Positions 1 to 9,023 of a DNA stretch of 64,000 nt are shown here, in pieces. A program made the translations under genes and the position numbers. The DNA comes from an uncultured Johnsonella sp. (lineage in GTDB: Bacteria > Bacillota > Clostridia > Lachnospirales > Lachnospiraceae), in the NCBI GenBank assembly GCA_937927235.1, contig CALBCM010000013.1, forward strand, positions 35,130 through 99,129. Direction: 5' to 3'. The notes under the pieces are model-generated. The model worked only from the letters and a program-made list of their open reading frames with translations. It made no database searches and was not told where the DNA came from. Every line of letters begins with the position of its first letter. The stretch's first letter is position 1.

Positions 1-191
1 TCGGTTTCAATTATCATGATTCTTTTAAGTACACCCACCTGAGGAGCTGCCAGCCCTACTCCTCCCGCTTTCCTCATAGTATCTATCATATCCTGAATCA
101 GCTCTTTAGTTCTCTTACTCACCTCTTTTACTTCCTTGCAAGGTTTGATAAGTATCTCATCTCCTAATGTTCTTATTTCTCTTATAGCCAT
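1..191 (-). CDS. def: Peptide deformylase, N-terminal part (cut by window edge)
   Basis: The minus-strand frame begins with ATG at 191 and runs off the left edge, giving about 63 residues. The visible protein starts MAIREIRTLGDEIL and contains GVGLAAPQVG, the first signature (GxGxAAxQ) of peptide deformylases, whose Gln is an active-site residue. The enzyme removes the N-formyl group from nascent proteins using a bound metal ion. The metal-binding EGCLS and HExxH motifs lie outside the window. It sits 41 bp downstream of priA on the same strand, the usual priA-def order of Firmicutes, and is probably in the same transcript. Identification is firm from the motif and the neighbour; completeness cannot be judged. 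Confidence 0.93.
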   Translation of the reverse strand, partial: MAIREIRTLGDEILIKPCKEVKEVSKRTKELIQDMIDTMRKAGGVGLAAPQVGVLKRIMIIET

Positions 192-232
192 TTTTTACCT
201 CTTTTGCTCTGATGATTTAAAGAATCGGCTCC

Positions 233-2497
233 TTATACAAAATCATATAAAATGCCTATCTCTTCAGCATAACTATGATCACCGGCAGCTTCTTCAAGCC
301 CGGACTTTATTTCCAATAGTATATCATAGTCAATATGCTTAATATACACTAATTTTCTGTAGAAATCGTGAACTTTATAAACTCTTGAATTGGCAGGACC
401 TATTATGTCCGCTTTATAGCCCGCAGCGGTCTTTTTTGCACAATCAAAATAATATTTTGTAAAGCTGTTAAGAGTCTCTTCATTTTTTGAGGACAGCTGT
501 ACGGTCAATATATGTACCATAGGCGGATAGGCAGCCAGCTTTCTAAAAACTGCCTCAGCCTTATAAAAGCTGTCAAAATCCTGTGCGGCTGCACAGCTGA
601 TGGCATAGTGCTCAGGCCTGTAGGTCTGTATCACTACGTCTGAATCCTGCCCTGCCCTGCCTGCCCTGCCCGAAGCCTGAGTTATCAGCTGAAAAGTTTT
701 CTCAGCTGAATTATAATCGCTTATATAAAGCGACACATCTGCCGCTATAACACCTACCAGACTTACATTTGAAAAATCATGCCCCTTTACTATCATCTGG
801 GTTCCTATAAGAATATCCGCCTTATGCTCTGAAAATTGCTTTATTATAAAGGCTGCACCGTTTTTTTTCGAGGCGGAATCAGTATCAAGTCTGAGGATGC
901 GAGCCTGAGGAAAGATTTTCTTTGTCAGGCTTTCAAGCTGCTGAGTACCTATGCCGAATGCCGCTATATACTCGGAGCCGCAGCTTGGGCAGCTGTCAGG
1001 CAGATTTATGGCATATCCGCAGTAGTGACATCTCAGTCTGTTATCCTTATGCAAAGTAAGGCTGACATCGCAGTGCCTGCATTTAATCACCTCTCCGCAG
1101 AAACGGCAGGACACAAAATTTGAATAGCCCCGCCGGTTTATAAACAGCATTATTTGCTCATTTAAAGCCAGCCTTTCTTCTATCATTCCCTTAAGCTTCC
1201 TGCTGAAAATACTCCGGTTTCCCGCCTTAAGCTCTTCTCTGAGGTCAACCACATGAGTTTTGGCAAGCACTGCCCCCTCTGCCGCCCTCTTGGTAAGTCT
1301 TAAGCATTTTATTTTTTTATCAAGCACTTTTTTATAGGTTTCGACAGAGGGTGTGGCACTTGCCAGCACCAGAGCGGCATTATGAAGCCCGGCAAGCTCT
1401 GCTGCCACCTCTCTTGCGTCATATCTCGGCACGGTTTCATTTTTATAAGCGGACTCATGCTCCTCATCTATAATTATCAGCCCTATATCATCAAACGGAG
1501 CAAACAGAGCCGAACGAGGACCTATTATAATATCCGCACTTTTTTCCTGTACACGTCTGAACTGCATATACCTTTCAGAGTCCGACATTGAAGAATTTAT
1601 AAAGGCAACTCTTTCTCCAAAAATATTTATAAACCTTTTCACCGTCTGGTAGGTAAGATTTATCTCAGGAATTAAAACTATCACCTGTCGTTTTTTTGCT
1701 AAAACCGTCTTTATCATTTCCATATAGACTTCTGTCTTGCCGCTTCCCGTAATGCCGTACAAAAGGTAGGTATTTACATTAACACCGCTGCCAAAATCCT
1801 CATTAAATATATCTGCCGCCTGCTGCTGCTCCTCATTAAGCTCAATCTTTGCTTCCACATCAAATAAATCCTGGCTTAAAAAATCACCGGCAGTTTCACT
1901 TACAGAGCAAATCACTCCCTCTTTTTCCATACGTGCCAGTGTATTTGAATTAATATTCAGTTCCTTTCTTATAAAACCGATTTCGAGCCCCTCATCTTTT
2001 TGCGACAGTGCATTAATTAATCTAATCCAGGCACTCCTTCTTTTAGCTTCAAGCCGCTTGATATAATCCTCAATTCCATTCTTATCCAGTTTGATAAAAA
2101 ATCTTTTTGAAGCTCTTGAAAGCACTTTATTTTTTACAGGCATTACCGTCATAAGCGCTTTATAGATAGTAGTTCCGTAATGATTTTTTATCCAATAGGC
2201 TAAGGCTATAAGCTTAGCTTGAGCCGATACTTCACCTTCTGCAAGAGAATACACCTCTTTAACCCTTTCCCTGTCAAGGCTAAGCTCGGCTTCTGAAATA
2301 AAATCTATAATGTAAGCTGTGCGCAGAGCTTTTATGCTGCCGAAGCTCACCTTGACAGGGCAGCCTGCATATACCTCGTATTTAAGTTCGGCAGGAATTT
2401 TATAGGTAAATACTTTATCAAGCCTAGGACTTGAAATATCTATCACCACCTGAGCATACAGCTCTGTTTTGTAACTGTCCTTATCATATAACTCCAT
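233..2497 (-). CDS. priA: Primosomal replication restart helicase PriA
   Basis: A 754-residue superfamily 2 helicase that reloads the replisome at stalled forks. An N-terminal DNA-binding region lies at about 13-105 and a winged-helix region at about 115-215. Walker A GITGSGKT is at 248-255 and the DEEH Walker B box at 344-347. Eight cysteines in four CxxC pairs (464/467, 473/476, 490/493, 503/506) form the two zinc sites typical of PriA, followed by the C-terminal helicase lobe. Length is normal for the family. The start ATG has only a weak AAGG close upstream, so the true start could differ by a few codons. It lies 41 bp after murF in the murE-murF-priA-def run. Confidence 0.96.
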   Translation of the reverse strand: MELYDKDSYKTELYAQVVIDISSPRLDKVFTYKIPAELKYEVYAGCPVKVSFGSIKALRTAYIIDFISEAELSLDRERVKEVYSLAEGEVSAQAKLIALAYWIKNHYGTTIYKALMTVMPVKNKVLSRASKRFFIKLDKNGIEDYIKRLEAKRRSAWIRLINALSQKDEGLEIGFIRKELNINSNTLARMEKEGVICSVSETAGDFLSQDLFDVEAKIELNEEQQQAADIFNEDFGSGVNVNTYLLYGITGSGKTEVYMEMIKTVLAKKRQVIVLIPEINLTYQTVKRFINIFGERVAFINSSMSDSERYMQFRRVQEKSADIIIGPRSALFAPFDDIGLIIIDEEHESAYKNETVPRYDAREVAAELAGLHNAALVLASATPSVETYKKVLDKKIKCLRLTKRAAEGAVLAKTHVVDLREELKAGNRSIFSRKLKGMIEERLALNEQIMLFINRRGYSNFVSCRFCGEVIKCRHCDVSLTLHKDNRLRCHYCGYAINLPDSCPSCGSEYIAAFGIGTQQLESLTKKIFPQARILRLDTDSASKKNGAAFIIKQFSEHKADILIGTQMIVKGHDFSNVSLVGVIAADVSLYISDYNSAEKTFQLITQASGRAGRAGQDSDVVIQTYRPEHYAISCAAAQDFDSFYKAEAVFRKLAAYPPMVHILTVQLSSKNEETLNSFTKYYFDCAKKTAAGYKADIIGPANSRVYKVHDFYRKLVYIKHIDYDILLEIKSGLEEAAGDHSYAEEIGILYDFV

Positions 2498-2538
2498 AAC
2501 CTTGTCCCTCTGTCTGCACCCTTAAAGCGAAGGACCGC

Positions 2539-3951
2539 CTATCTCTGCTCAAGCAGCCTGAAAAGCCCCATTCCGTTTGAGCCTTTAAATAATACGGTGT
2601 TTCCGCTTTTTAAGATTTTATCCACTCCCTTTTTAAGCCCCTCAAAATCATAAAAGGCTTCTCCCTCTATCTGAGGCTTTAAGGCTGCGGCTTCATCAAA
2701 GATATAAAAAGCCAGCTCACCATAAGTCAGTATTACATCCGCAGCATCAGTTTCAACCAGATAGCTTCCGATTTGCTTATGCAGCGCAACCTCATCCTTA
2801 CCCAGCTCTTTCATGTCTGCAAGCACTGCCACTCTTTTGCCGTTGCATTCTATGTCCTTAAGTATATTAATTGCCGCTTTCATAGATTCAGGACTTGCAT
2901 TATAGGTATCATCTATAATGGTAACTCCCTCACTGTTATAAATCTGCTGCCTGTGTTTAAAGCCTGTAAATTCTCCAAGCCTTTTTGCCGCAGCCTGAAG
3001 CCCGATTTTATAATGTGCCGCTACCGCAAGAGCAGCCACCGCATTGGCTACCTGATGCATGCCGTACACGTTCAAAGACACCTCTACCACTTCAGCTTTA
3101 ATCTGAGCCTTAAAGTGTGCCAGCCCCGACTTCATCTCAATATCATAAGCATAATAATCACATCTTTTTTTCCCGGAATAATACTCTCTTACAAAGCCCT
3201 CATACACCTTTGAAGTACTTAATATCTCATCGTCGGCATTTAAAAAGATAGTTGAGCCCTTTTTCATGCCCTCCATTATCCGGAATTTCTCATCTCTTAT
3301 GCCCTCCCTTGATTTAAGTGCAAGGATATGTGCATTACCTATATTTGTTATTACCGCAGCATCAGGCATTACAAGTGCCGCAATCCTTTCCATTTCCTTC
3401 GGCTCGCTTATGCCAAGCTCAATTACGCCCAGCTCATAGCTTTCGTCTATTTCAAGCAAAGTAAGCGGCACTCCTATTTGACTATTATGGTTTGCCGGAG
3501 TCTTAAATACTTTTTTTTCGGCTGAAAGTGCATACCAGAGCATTTCCTTCGTGGTGGTTTTTCCTACGCTTCCGGTAATCCCTATCAGCGGAATATTTAA
3601 TCGCTTTCTATGTGTCAGAGCTATGTCCTGAAGAGCTTTTACAGTATTTTCCACATAGATATAATTCATGCCACAAATCAGCTCAATATCTCTTTTTGAG
3701 GTCAGTGTCAGCCTGCAGCCCCTGTCATATACCGCCTTAATATAATCATGTGCATCATGTCTTTTGCCTATTATCGGTATAAACAGGCTGTTTCTGCCAG
3801 CCTGCCTTGAATCTATGCAAAAATCGCTTATCGTGAGATTAGCTTCATTCCCGGCTTTGCTCTCCAGGCTGTGATTATCACTGCTGATATTCTTTGTCAA
3901 TAAGGTTCCCTTACAGGCATCTATAATAAATTTTATATTAAAAGTATTCAT
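2539..3951 (-). CDS. murF: UDP-MurNAc-tripeptide--D-Ala-D-Ala ligase MurF
   Basis: Cytoplasmic Mur ligase that adds D-Ala-D-Ala to the UDP-MurNAc-tripeptide, the last soluble step of peptidoglycan precursor synthesis. The roughly 470-residue protein has an N-terminal Mur ligase domain with CIDSR near residue 46, the ATP-binding loop GITGSVGKTTT at about 124-134, and the central NHNSQIG and later DDTYNASPESM signatures of MurF. The open frame could begin at a TTG at 3954, but the ATG immediately after it (3951) is the better start, with a GTGG at suitable spacing. It follows murE by under 30 bp and precedes priA, so the ligases are probably cotranscribed. Confidence 0.95.
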   Translation of the reverse strand: MNTFNIKFIIDACKGTLLTKNISSDNHSLESKAGNEANLTISDFCIDSRQAGRNSLFIPIIGKRHDAHDYIKAVYDRGCRLTLTSKRDIELICGMNYIYVENTVKALQDIALTHRKRLNIPLIGITGSVGKTTTKEMLWYALSAEKKVFKTPANHNSQIGVPLTLLEIDESYELGVIELGISEPKEMERIAALVMPDAAVITNIGNAHILALKSREGIRDEKFRIMEGMKKGSTIFLNADDEILSTSKVYEGFVREYYSGKKRCDYYAYDIEMKSGLAHFKAQIKAEVVEVSLNVYGMHQVANAVAALAVAAHYKIGLQAAAKRLGEFTGFKHRQQIYNSEGVTIIDDTYNASPESMKAAINILKDIECNGKRVAVLADMKELGKDEVALHKQIGSYLVETDAADVILTYGELAFYIFDEAAALKPQIEGEAFYDFEGLKKGVDKILKSGNTVLFKGSNGMGLFRLLEQR

Positions 3952-3979
3952 CAATTACCACTGTCCAAGCCTTTCATTT

Positions 3980-5527
3980 TTATTGCTTTATGGTCCTTAA
4001 AGCCTCTTTAACCACCTCGCTGTCAAGAAAATGCTGTCTTACACCGTTTATTTCCTGATAGTCCTCATGTCCCTTGCCTATAATCGCTATTATATCTCCT
4101 TCGCAGGCATTTTCTACCGCATAGTAAATCGCCTCCCTGCGGTCAGGGATTTCTATAAAGCTGCCTCCGGTTTTTTCTATGCTCCCTCTTATATCCGCAA
4201 TTATGTCCTCGACCCTTTCAAAGCGTGAATTATCAGCAGTTACAATAGAAAAATCCGCATTTTTGCCGGCGATTTCACCCATGCTGTAGCGCCTGTCCTT
4301 TGAGCGGTTTCCTCCGCAGCCAAATACTACTACCAGTCTTTTCGGGTTATAGGCTCTGAGAGTGCTTAAAAGACTTTCCATACTCAGAGCATTATGTGCA
4401 TAATCTACCAGTACAATATATTTGTCAGACTTATATACTACTTCCATTCTTCCGTTAACTCTGAGCTTGAGCAGTGAATTTTCTAAAATCTCCGAGTCAA
4501 TTCCCAAGCTATGAGCCAATGCTACTGCAGCAGTACCGTTAAGCGCATTGAATTTCCCGGGTATACCGAAATTAACATTAAAATCGGAGGCAGTTTTTAC
4601 TTTAATTTTACAACTGATGCCTACAAAATCCGCCTTGGCATGATAATCCACCTGACAGAGCCTGTAATCCGCCGTTTCGTCCTCGCCGAAGCTGTAAACC
4701 CTGACCTTAGGAAGCTTATCGTCATTGCCTCCTGCCCGGGACCTTTTTTTACTTACAATATTGTTATAAATGACTTTGCCGTATTCATCATCAATGTTTA
4801 TAAATGCATTTTTACACTGTCGATAAAAAAGTACCGACTTGCAGTCCAAGTATTCCTCAAAGTCCTTATGCTCGTCAGGTCCTATATGGTCAGGCGAAAT
4901 ATTTGTAAATATTGCATAGTCAAAAATTATGCCGGCAGTCCTGTCAAGCTTTACTCCCTGACTTGAAGCCTCCATAATTACGTATTCACAGCCCTCCTCC
5001 ACCATCAGGGCAAAATATTTATGCAGATCATAGGATTCAGGAGTGGTATTTAACAGGGGAATATGTCTTTGTCCCAGATAAACTCCGTTTGTTCCCAGCA
5101 TGCCGACTTTTTTTCCGGCTGCCTCCAGCAGAGCCTTTATCATGTGGGTAGTAGTAGTTTTCCCCTTGGTACCAGTAACTCCGATGCTCACCATGTTTTT
5201 TAAAGGATTTTTAAAATATTGCGCCGACATTAATGCAAGAGCCTGCCTGGTATTTTTGACCTTTATTATCTGCACTCCGTCAAAAAGCTCTATGTGATGC
5301 TCTACTACAATCGCTTTCGCTCCCTTTTTTGCAGCTTCAAAAGCAAATTCATGTGAATCGAGCTTTGCTCCCTTTATACATACAAATACACAGCCCTCCG
5401 ATACCTTTCTTGAATCATAAACCACCTCTGAAATCTCCGTATCCATGCCGTTCTCAATATCCTCTTCGGCTTTAAGTATCTCATAATCAATAGATTGGCA
5501 TAATTCTCTAAGCTTAATTTTTCCCAT
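3980..5527 (-). CDS. murE: UDP-MurNAc-L-Ala-D-Glu--diamino acid ligase MurE
   Basis: Mur ligase that adds the third (diamino) residue of the peptidoglycan stem peptide. The 515-residue protein shows the ATP loop GVTGTKGKTTT at 116-126, the TTPES substrate motif near 161, the DYAHN box near 375 and GKGHEDYQ near the C terminus. The motif that reads the incoming amino acid is DNSR at 432-435. Enzymes using meso-diaminopimelate usually have DNPR and lysine enzymes usually lack this Arg. The retained Asp-Asn and Arg favour meso-DAP, but the Ser in place of Pro is a deviation. AAGGA lies 8 bases before the ATG. It is followed directly by murF. Confidence 0.94.
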   Translation of the reverse strand: MGKIKLRELCQSIDYEILKAEEDIENGMDTEISEVVYDSRKVSEGCVFVCIKGAKLDSHEFAFEAAKKGAKAIVVEHHIELFDGVQIIKVKNTRQALALMSAQYFKNPLKNMVSIGVTGTKGKTTTTHMIKALLEAAGKKVGMLGTNGVYLGQRHIPLLNTTPESYDLHKYFALMVEEGCEYVIMEASSQGVKLDRTAGIIFDYAIFTNISPDHIGPDEHKDFEEYLDCKSVLFYRQCKNAFINIDDEYGKVIYNNIVSKKRSRAGGNDDKLPKVRVYSFGEDETADYRLCQVDYHAKADFVGISCKIKVKTASDFNVNFGIPGKFNALNGTAAVALAHSLGIDSEILENSLLKLRVNGRMEVVYKSDKYIVLVDYAHNALSMESLLSTLRAYNPKRLVVVFGCGGNRSKDRRYSMGEIAGKNADFSIVTADNSRFERVEDIIADIRGSIEKTGGSFIEIPDRREAIYYAVENACEGDIIAIIGKGHEDYQEINGVRQHFLDSEVVKEALRTIKQ

Positions 5528-5583
5528 TTTTATATTCCTTGTTTTACTAATATATTATAGAGCATACCGTAGTCTATAATTTC

Positions 5584-8475
5584 CTACAGTATTTTTTCAA
5601 AATCTTCAAGTGTCATAATCACACTTCTTTTTTTAGTACCCTGCTGGGTTTCGACAACCTTAGCCGCCTCAAGCTGGTCCATAATTCTGGCAGCCCTGTT
5701 AAACCCAAGCTTAAATAATCTCTGAATATAGCCTATGGTGGCACTGTCCTGCTTAATCACGCATCTTCCTATCTCAGCAAAAAGCTCATCTCTTTCCGAA
5801 GCGGCAGAAAAATTATGTCCGGCTCCGGCTTCTTCTATTCCGGCTGCCACCATTTCATCATATTCTATTTTATCAAGCTGAGAGGTAAGAAATTCTACTA
5901 CAGCTGAAACCTCCCTATCAGACACAAATGCTCCCTGAATCCTGACAGGCTTAGGACTGGACTGTAAATCAAGGAGCATATCTCCCTTGCCTAAAAGCTT
6001 TTCAGCTCCCACACTGTCAAGTATGGTTCTTGAATCTATACCCGAAGATACTGCAAAGGCTATTCTGGAGGGGATGTTCGCCTTTATAAGACCTGTAATT
6101 ACATTAACGCTCGGTCTTTGAGTGGCAATCACGAGATGTATTCCACAGGCTCTGGCAAGCTGTGCCAGCCTGCATATACAGTCTTCTACTTCATTATGTA
6201 CCACCATCATTAAATCAGCAAGCTCATCAATTATTATAACTATCTGAGGCAGAGCTTCAAATTCATTCTCTGGAAGCTGCTCTGCCATTTTTTCATTATA
6301 TCCCTTTAAATCTCTTACCGCAGCCTCTGCAAATTTCTTATAGCGCTGTGTCATCTCTGCCACTGCCCAGCTCAGAGCTGCTGCGGCTTTCTTCGGCTCT
6401 GTCACCACCGGAATCAAAAGATGAGGGATACCGTTATAAATCGACAGCTCCACTACCTTAGGGTCTATCATAATCATCCTTACCTCTTCAGGTGAGTATT
6501 TAAAAATCAGACTCATTATAAGAGTGTTTATACATACCGATTTTCCGGAGCCTGTAGCACCCGCAATAAGCAGATGAGGCATTTTCGATATATCCGCAAC
6601 TACCGGCTGCCCCCCTATATCCCTGCCAAGTGCGAAGCTCAGCTTGCTTCGGCTGCTTTTAAACTCCTCAGATTCCAGAAGCTCTCTTAAATAGACTATA
6701 GTATTTTCCTTGTTCGGCACCTCTATACCCACCGCAGCCTTTCCGGGTATAGGCGCTTCTATCCTTATATCTCTTGCTGCCAGATTCAGCTTTATGTCAT
6801 CGGCAAGAGCGACTATGCGGCTGACCTTAACCCCCTGCTCAGGCTGAAGCTCATACCTGGTTACTGTAGGCCCGCAGCTTATATTGCCCACACTTACCTC
6901 AACTCCAAAATTGTGGAGAGTCTGCTGGAGCTTTATGGCGATTTTTTTATATTCCTCATCGTCCGGCTGTACGGGGTTGGAGCCTTTTTTCAGCAAGCTC
7001 AGCGGAGGAAGTGCATATCTTTTTTTATTAGATTTTTCAGGAGCCGGGCAGGTTTTCTCAGGCAGGTTTATACTGTAAAGCTCTTCATAAGAGCTTTCAT
7101 TTTCACAAGCCTCTTTGCAGGCTTGCTCTTTCGCTTCCTTGAGCGCCTCCTCATCAATGTCCGCATCATTTTCCAATGCACTTTCTAAAAAGATTTCTTC
7201 AAACTCTTCTTCAGCTTTAAACTCCCCGTAGAACTTCTGCTCTGCAGCCTCAGTCTTAAGATTTGCTTTTAAAATCTCTTTGCGTGAAAGTATCTCATTT
7301 GCCCTTCTGATAGTTTCAGTATCAAGACAGTCTTCTTCTTTAGTTTCTATAGTACCGTGATTTTCCGCTCTTATTATAGTGCCGGTAAATACCTCCGGTT
7401 TCACCGCTTTCAACCTGCTTTGGAAGGCTTTAAAGTCTACCCGGTTTTGTGCGGCTGAAGCTTTAGGCTTGTGCAGGTGAGGATTTGGCGGATTTGCATC
7501 GCTGTTTAGCATAAAATCGGCTCTGACATCATCAGCCTCATTTAGAGCATTTTCTTTAAGCGGCTCCTTTAAAGCTTCTTTGGGAGCTTCTTGCAAAGTT
7601 TCTTTTGGAGATTGATTAAGCAGCTTTTTAGCCGGCTCAATAATAAAGTTAAAAATCTTATTGCTTCTGCGTAAAGGCGGCAAATTATTTATATTAATTT
7701 CCGACTCTGTATAGGGGACAGTTCTTCGCCACTTATTATAGCCTTTATTATTAACGGCTTCCTGCTGCTCATATTCCGGTTCATCCTCAGGCTCTTCATC
7801 ATATTGCTCATTATATTCAGTGTGATGTTTTTTCCTTTTTCTTTTCTCAAAATCATCAATTACCTGGGTATAGGCATTTTTTCCTTTTTTCTTTACGAAG
7901 CCTACAAAGGAGCGCTCACTTATGCAGATAACACAGATTATTAAAAGTGCCAGAAGTATAATTACCGCCCCCACCTTGCCTGCAAATCTGTTCAGATAGG
8001 TATACAGCAGCCCCCCTGCAAGTCCTCCAGCTTTTCTTTCATTATAGATTGCCAGCAGACTTTTAGTATTGTCAAAGGGCTTGCCGAACAGAGAATGCAT
8101 AATACCTGCGGCACAAAGGATGGCACCAATACAGGCTGCCACCTTTATATTTGAGGCAAGGCTCCCTTTATTTGATATAAGAAAAGCGGTGCTTACGAGA
8201 AATACCGCCGGAAACAAATATCCTGCTACACCGAAAAGACCCAGCTGAAAACCTTTAAATAAGTTTCCAACTGCGCCTCCCAAGCCAAGATTTCCTATAA
8301 AAAGCAGGATAGAAACCAAGAAAACAAATATAATAAGAATCTCACTTGCTAAAAAGTTTTCTTCAACTGCTTCATGTTTTAATTTATCAGCATTTTTTTT
8401 ACTTGAATTTACTCTTTTTTTACGCGGTTTTGTATATGTCTGGCGTGCAGTTTTCCTGCTCCCTCTTGCTGCCAA
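5584..8475 (-). CDS. ftsK: DNA translocase of the FtsK/SpoIIIE family
   Basis: Membrane-anchored hexameric ATPase that pumps chromosomal DNA through the closing division (or sporulation) septum. The N terminus is Lys/Arg-rich, then come four hydrophobic membrane segments (about residues 45-190). A long charged, low-complexity linker with repeated KEALKEPLKE-type sequence follows. The motor domain has Walker A GATGSGKS and Walker B IIIIDELADLMM, and the C-terminal winged-helix gamma domain reads the KOPS/SRS-type sequence (RLFKLGFNRAARIMDQLE). The frame opens at a GTG (8484), but the AGGAAGG ribosome site touches that codon. The TTG at 8475 has about 8 bases of spacing and is preferred. Whether it acts in sporulation cannot be told from the sequence. 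Confidence 0.93.
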   Translation of the reverse strand: MAARGSRKTARQTYTKPRKKRVNSSKKNADKLKHEAVEENFLASEILIIFVFLVSILLFIGNLGLGGAVGNLFKGFQLGLFGVAGYLFPAVFLVSTAFLISNKGSLASNIKVAACIGAILCAAGIMHSLFGKPFDNTKSLLAIYNERKAGGLAGGLLYTYLNRFAGKVGAVIILLALLIICVICISERSFVGFVKKKGKNAYTQVIDDFEKRKRKKHHTEYNEQYDEEPEDEPEYEQQEAVNNKGYNKWRRTVPYTESEININNLPPLRRSNKIFNFIIEPAKKLLNQSPKETLQEAPKEALKEPLKENALNEADDVRADFMLNSDANPPNPHLHKPKASAAQNRVDFKAFQSRLKAVKPEVFTGTIIRAENHGTIETKEEDCLDTETIRRANEILSRKEILKANLKTEAAEQKFYGEFKAEEEFEEIFLESALENDADIDEEALKEAKEQACKEACENESSYEELYSINLPEKTCPAPEKSNKKRYALPPLSLLKKGSNPVQPDDEEYKKIAIKLQQTLHNFGVEVSVGNISCGPTVTRYELQPEQGVKVSRIVALADDIKLNLAARDIRIEAPIPGKAAVGIEVPNKENTIVYLRELLESEEFKSSRSKLSFALGRDIGGQPVVADISKMPHLLIAGATGSGKSVCINTLIMSLIFKYSPEEVRMIMIDPKVVELSIYNGIPHLLIPVVTEPKKAAAALSWAVAEMTQRYKKFAEAAVRDLKGYNEKMAEQLPENEFEALPQIVIIIDELADLMMVVHNEVEDCICRLAQLARACGIHLVIATQRPSVNVITGLIKANIPSRIAFAVSSGIDSRTILDSVGAEKLLGKGDMLLDLQSSPKPVRIQGAFVSDREVSAVVEFLTSQLDKIEYDEMVAAGIEEAGAGHNFSAASERDELFAEIGRCVIKQDSATIGYIQRLFKLGFNRAARIMDQLEAAKVVETQQGTKKRSVIMTLEDFEKIL

Positions 8476-8505
8476 TAAAAACACCCTTCCTGTAGCTTTA
8501 ATTTA

Positions 8506-8840
8506 AGCGAGCATAACTATAAGCCGGGTTCTGTATTAAATAATCATCTATCTAGACCTGCTGTTGCCAGCAGATTCAAGCAACCAACCTGAGCTTGAGC
8601 GGGCAGCCCCCGCATTTAGTAAAATGCAGCTCTATTCGGTCTTGCTTCAAATGGGGTTTACATGGTCCCCGTGTGTTGCCATACGGGCGGTAGTCTTTTA
8701 CACTGCCTTTTCATCCTTACCGCAGAAGCGGCGGTATATTTCTGTTGCACTTTCCTTAGAGTCGCCTCTACCGGACGTTATCCGGCATCTTGCCCTGTGA
8801 AGCCCGGACTTTCCTCATCCATCTGCTTAATATGCCGCTC
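8506..8840 (-). ncRNA. rnpB: RNase P RNA (bacterial class A-like)
   Basis: Catalytic RNA that trims the 5' ends of tRNA precursors. Read on the minus strand, the conserved 5' core GAGGAAAGTCCGGGCTTCAC is near 8816-8797 and the 3' core ACAGAACCCGGCTTAT near 8534-8519. These are the universally conserved P4 and CR-V regions. The ends are set by P1 pairing of AGCGGCAT at the 5' side with ATGCTCGCT at the 3' side, giving about 335 nt, somewhat compact. It lies between the nucleoside kinase and ftsK genes, a gene-poor stretch of about 540 bp that it explains. End positions are accurate to perhaps 10 nt. Confidence 0.93.
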
Positions 8841-8966
8841 AGTATCAGAAATTAATACTGAAAATTTTTTAAGATATACGGCGATGTCAATACAATATTA
8901 AACAGTATAGCTGCGATTATCTGTTATACTCGCTTATTTTTTCAAAACATAGGTTTTGTCAGCTAA

Positions 8967-8995
8967 ATTATATCATCAAAATGACTTCTTCTCAA
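8967..8995 (-). promoter_or_regulatory. Sigma-A promoter upstream of RNase P RNA
   Basis: On the minus strand TTGAGA (8995-8990) and TATAAT (8972-8967) are separated by 17 bp. It points toward rnpB, with about 120 nt between the predicted start and the mature 5' end, so a 5' precursor would be trimmed, or a closer promoter exists that I do not recognise. Confidence 0.6.
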
Positions 8996-9023
8996 CAGTT
9001 TTATAAAAACAGGCTTAATCATT

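Noticed and set aside
2773..3213. 146-codon plus-strand frame in murF
   Set aside because: Shadow of murF codons with no recognisable protein motif.
4511..4966. 151-codon plus-strand frame in murE
   Set aside because: Shadow frame overlapping conserved MurE motifs on the other strand.
8564..8901. Two short plus-strand frames between ftsK and the nucleoside kinase
   Set aside because: They overlap the RNase P RNA gene, which explains the sequence conservation and structure there.
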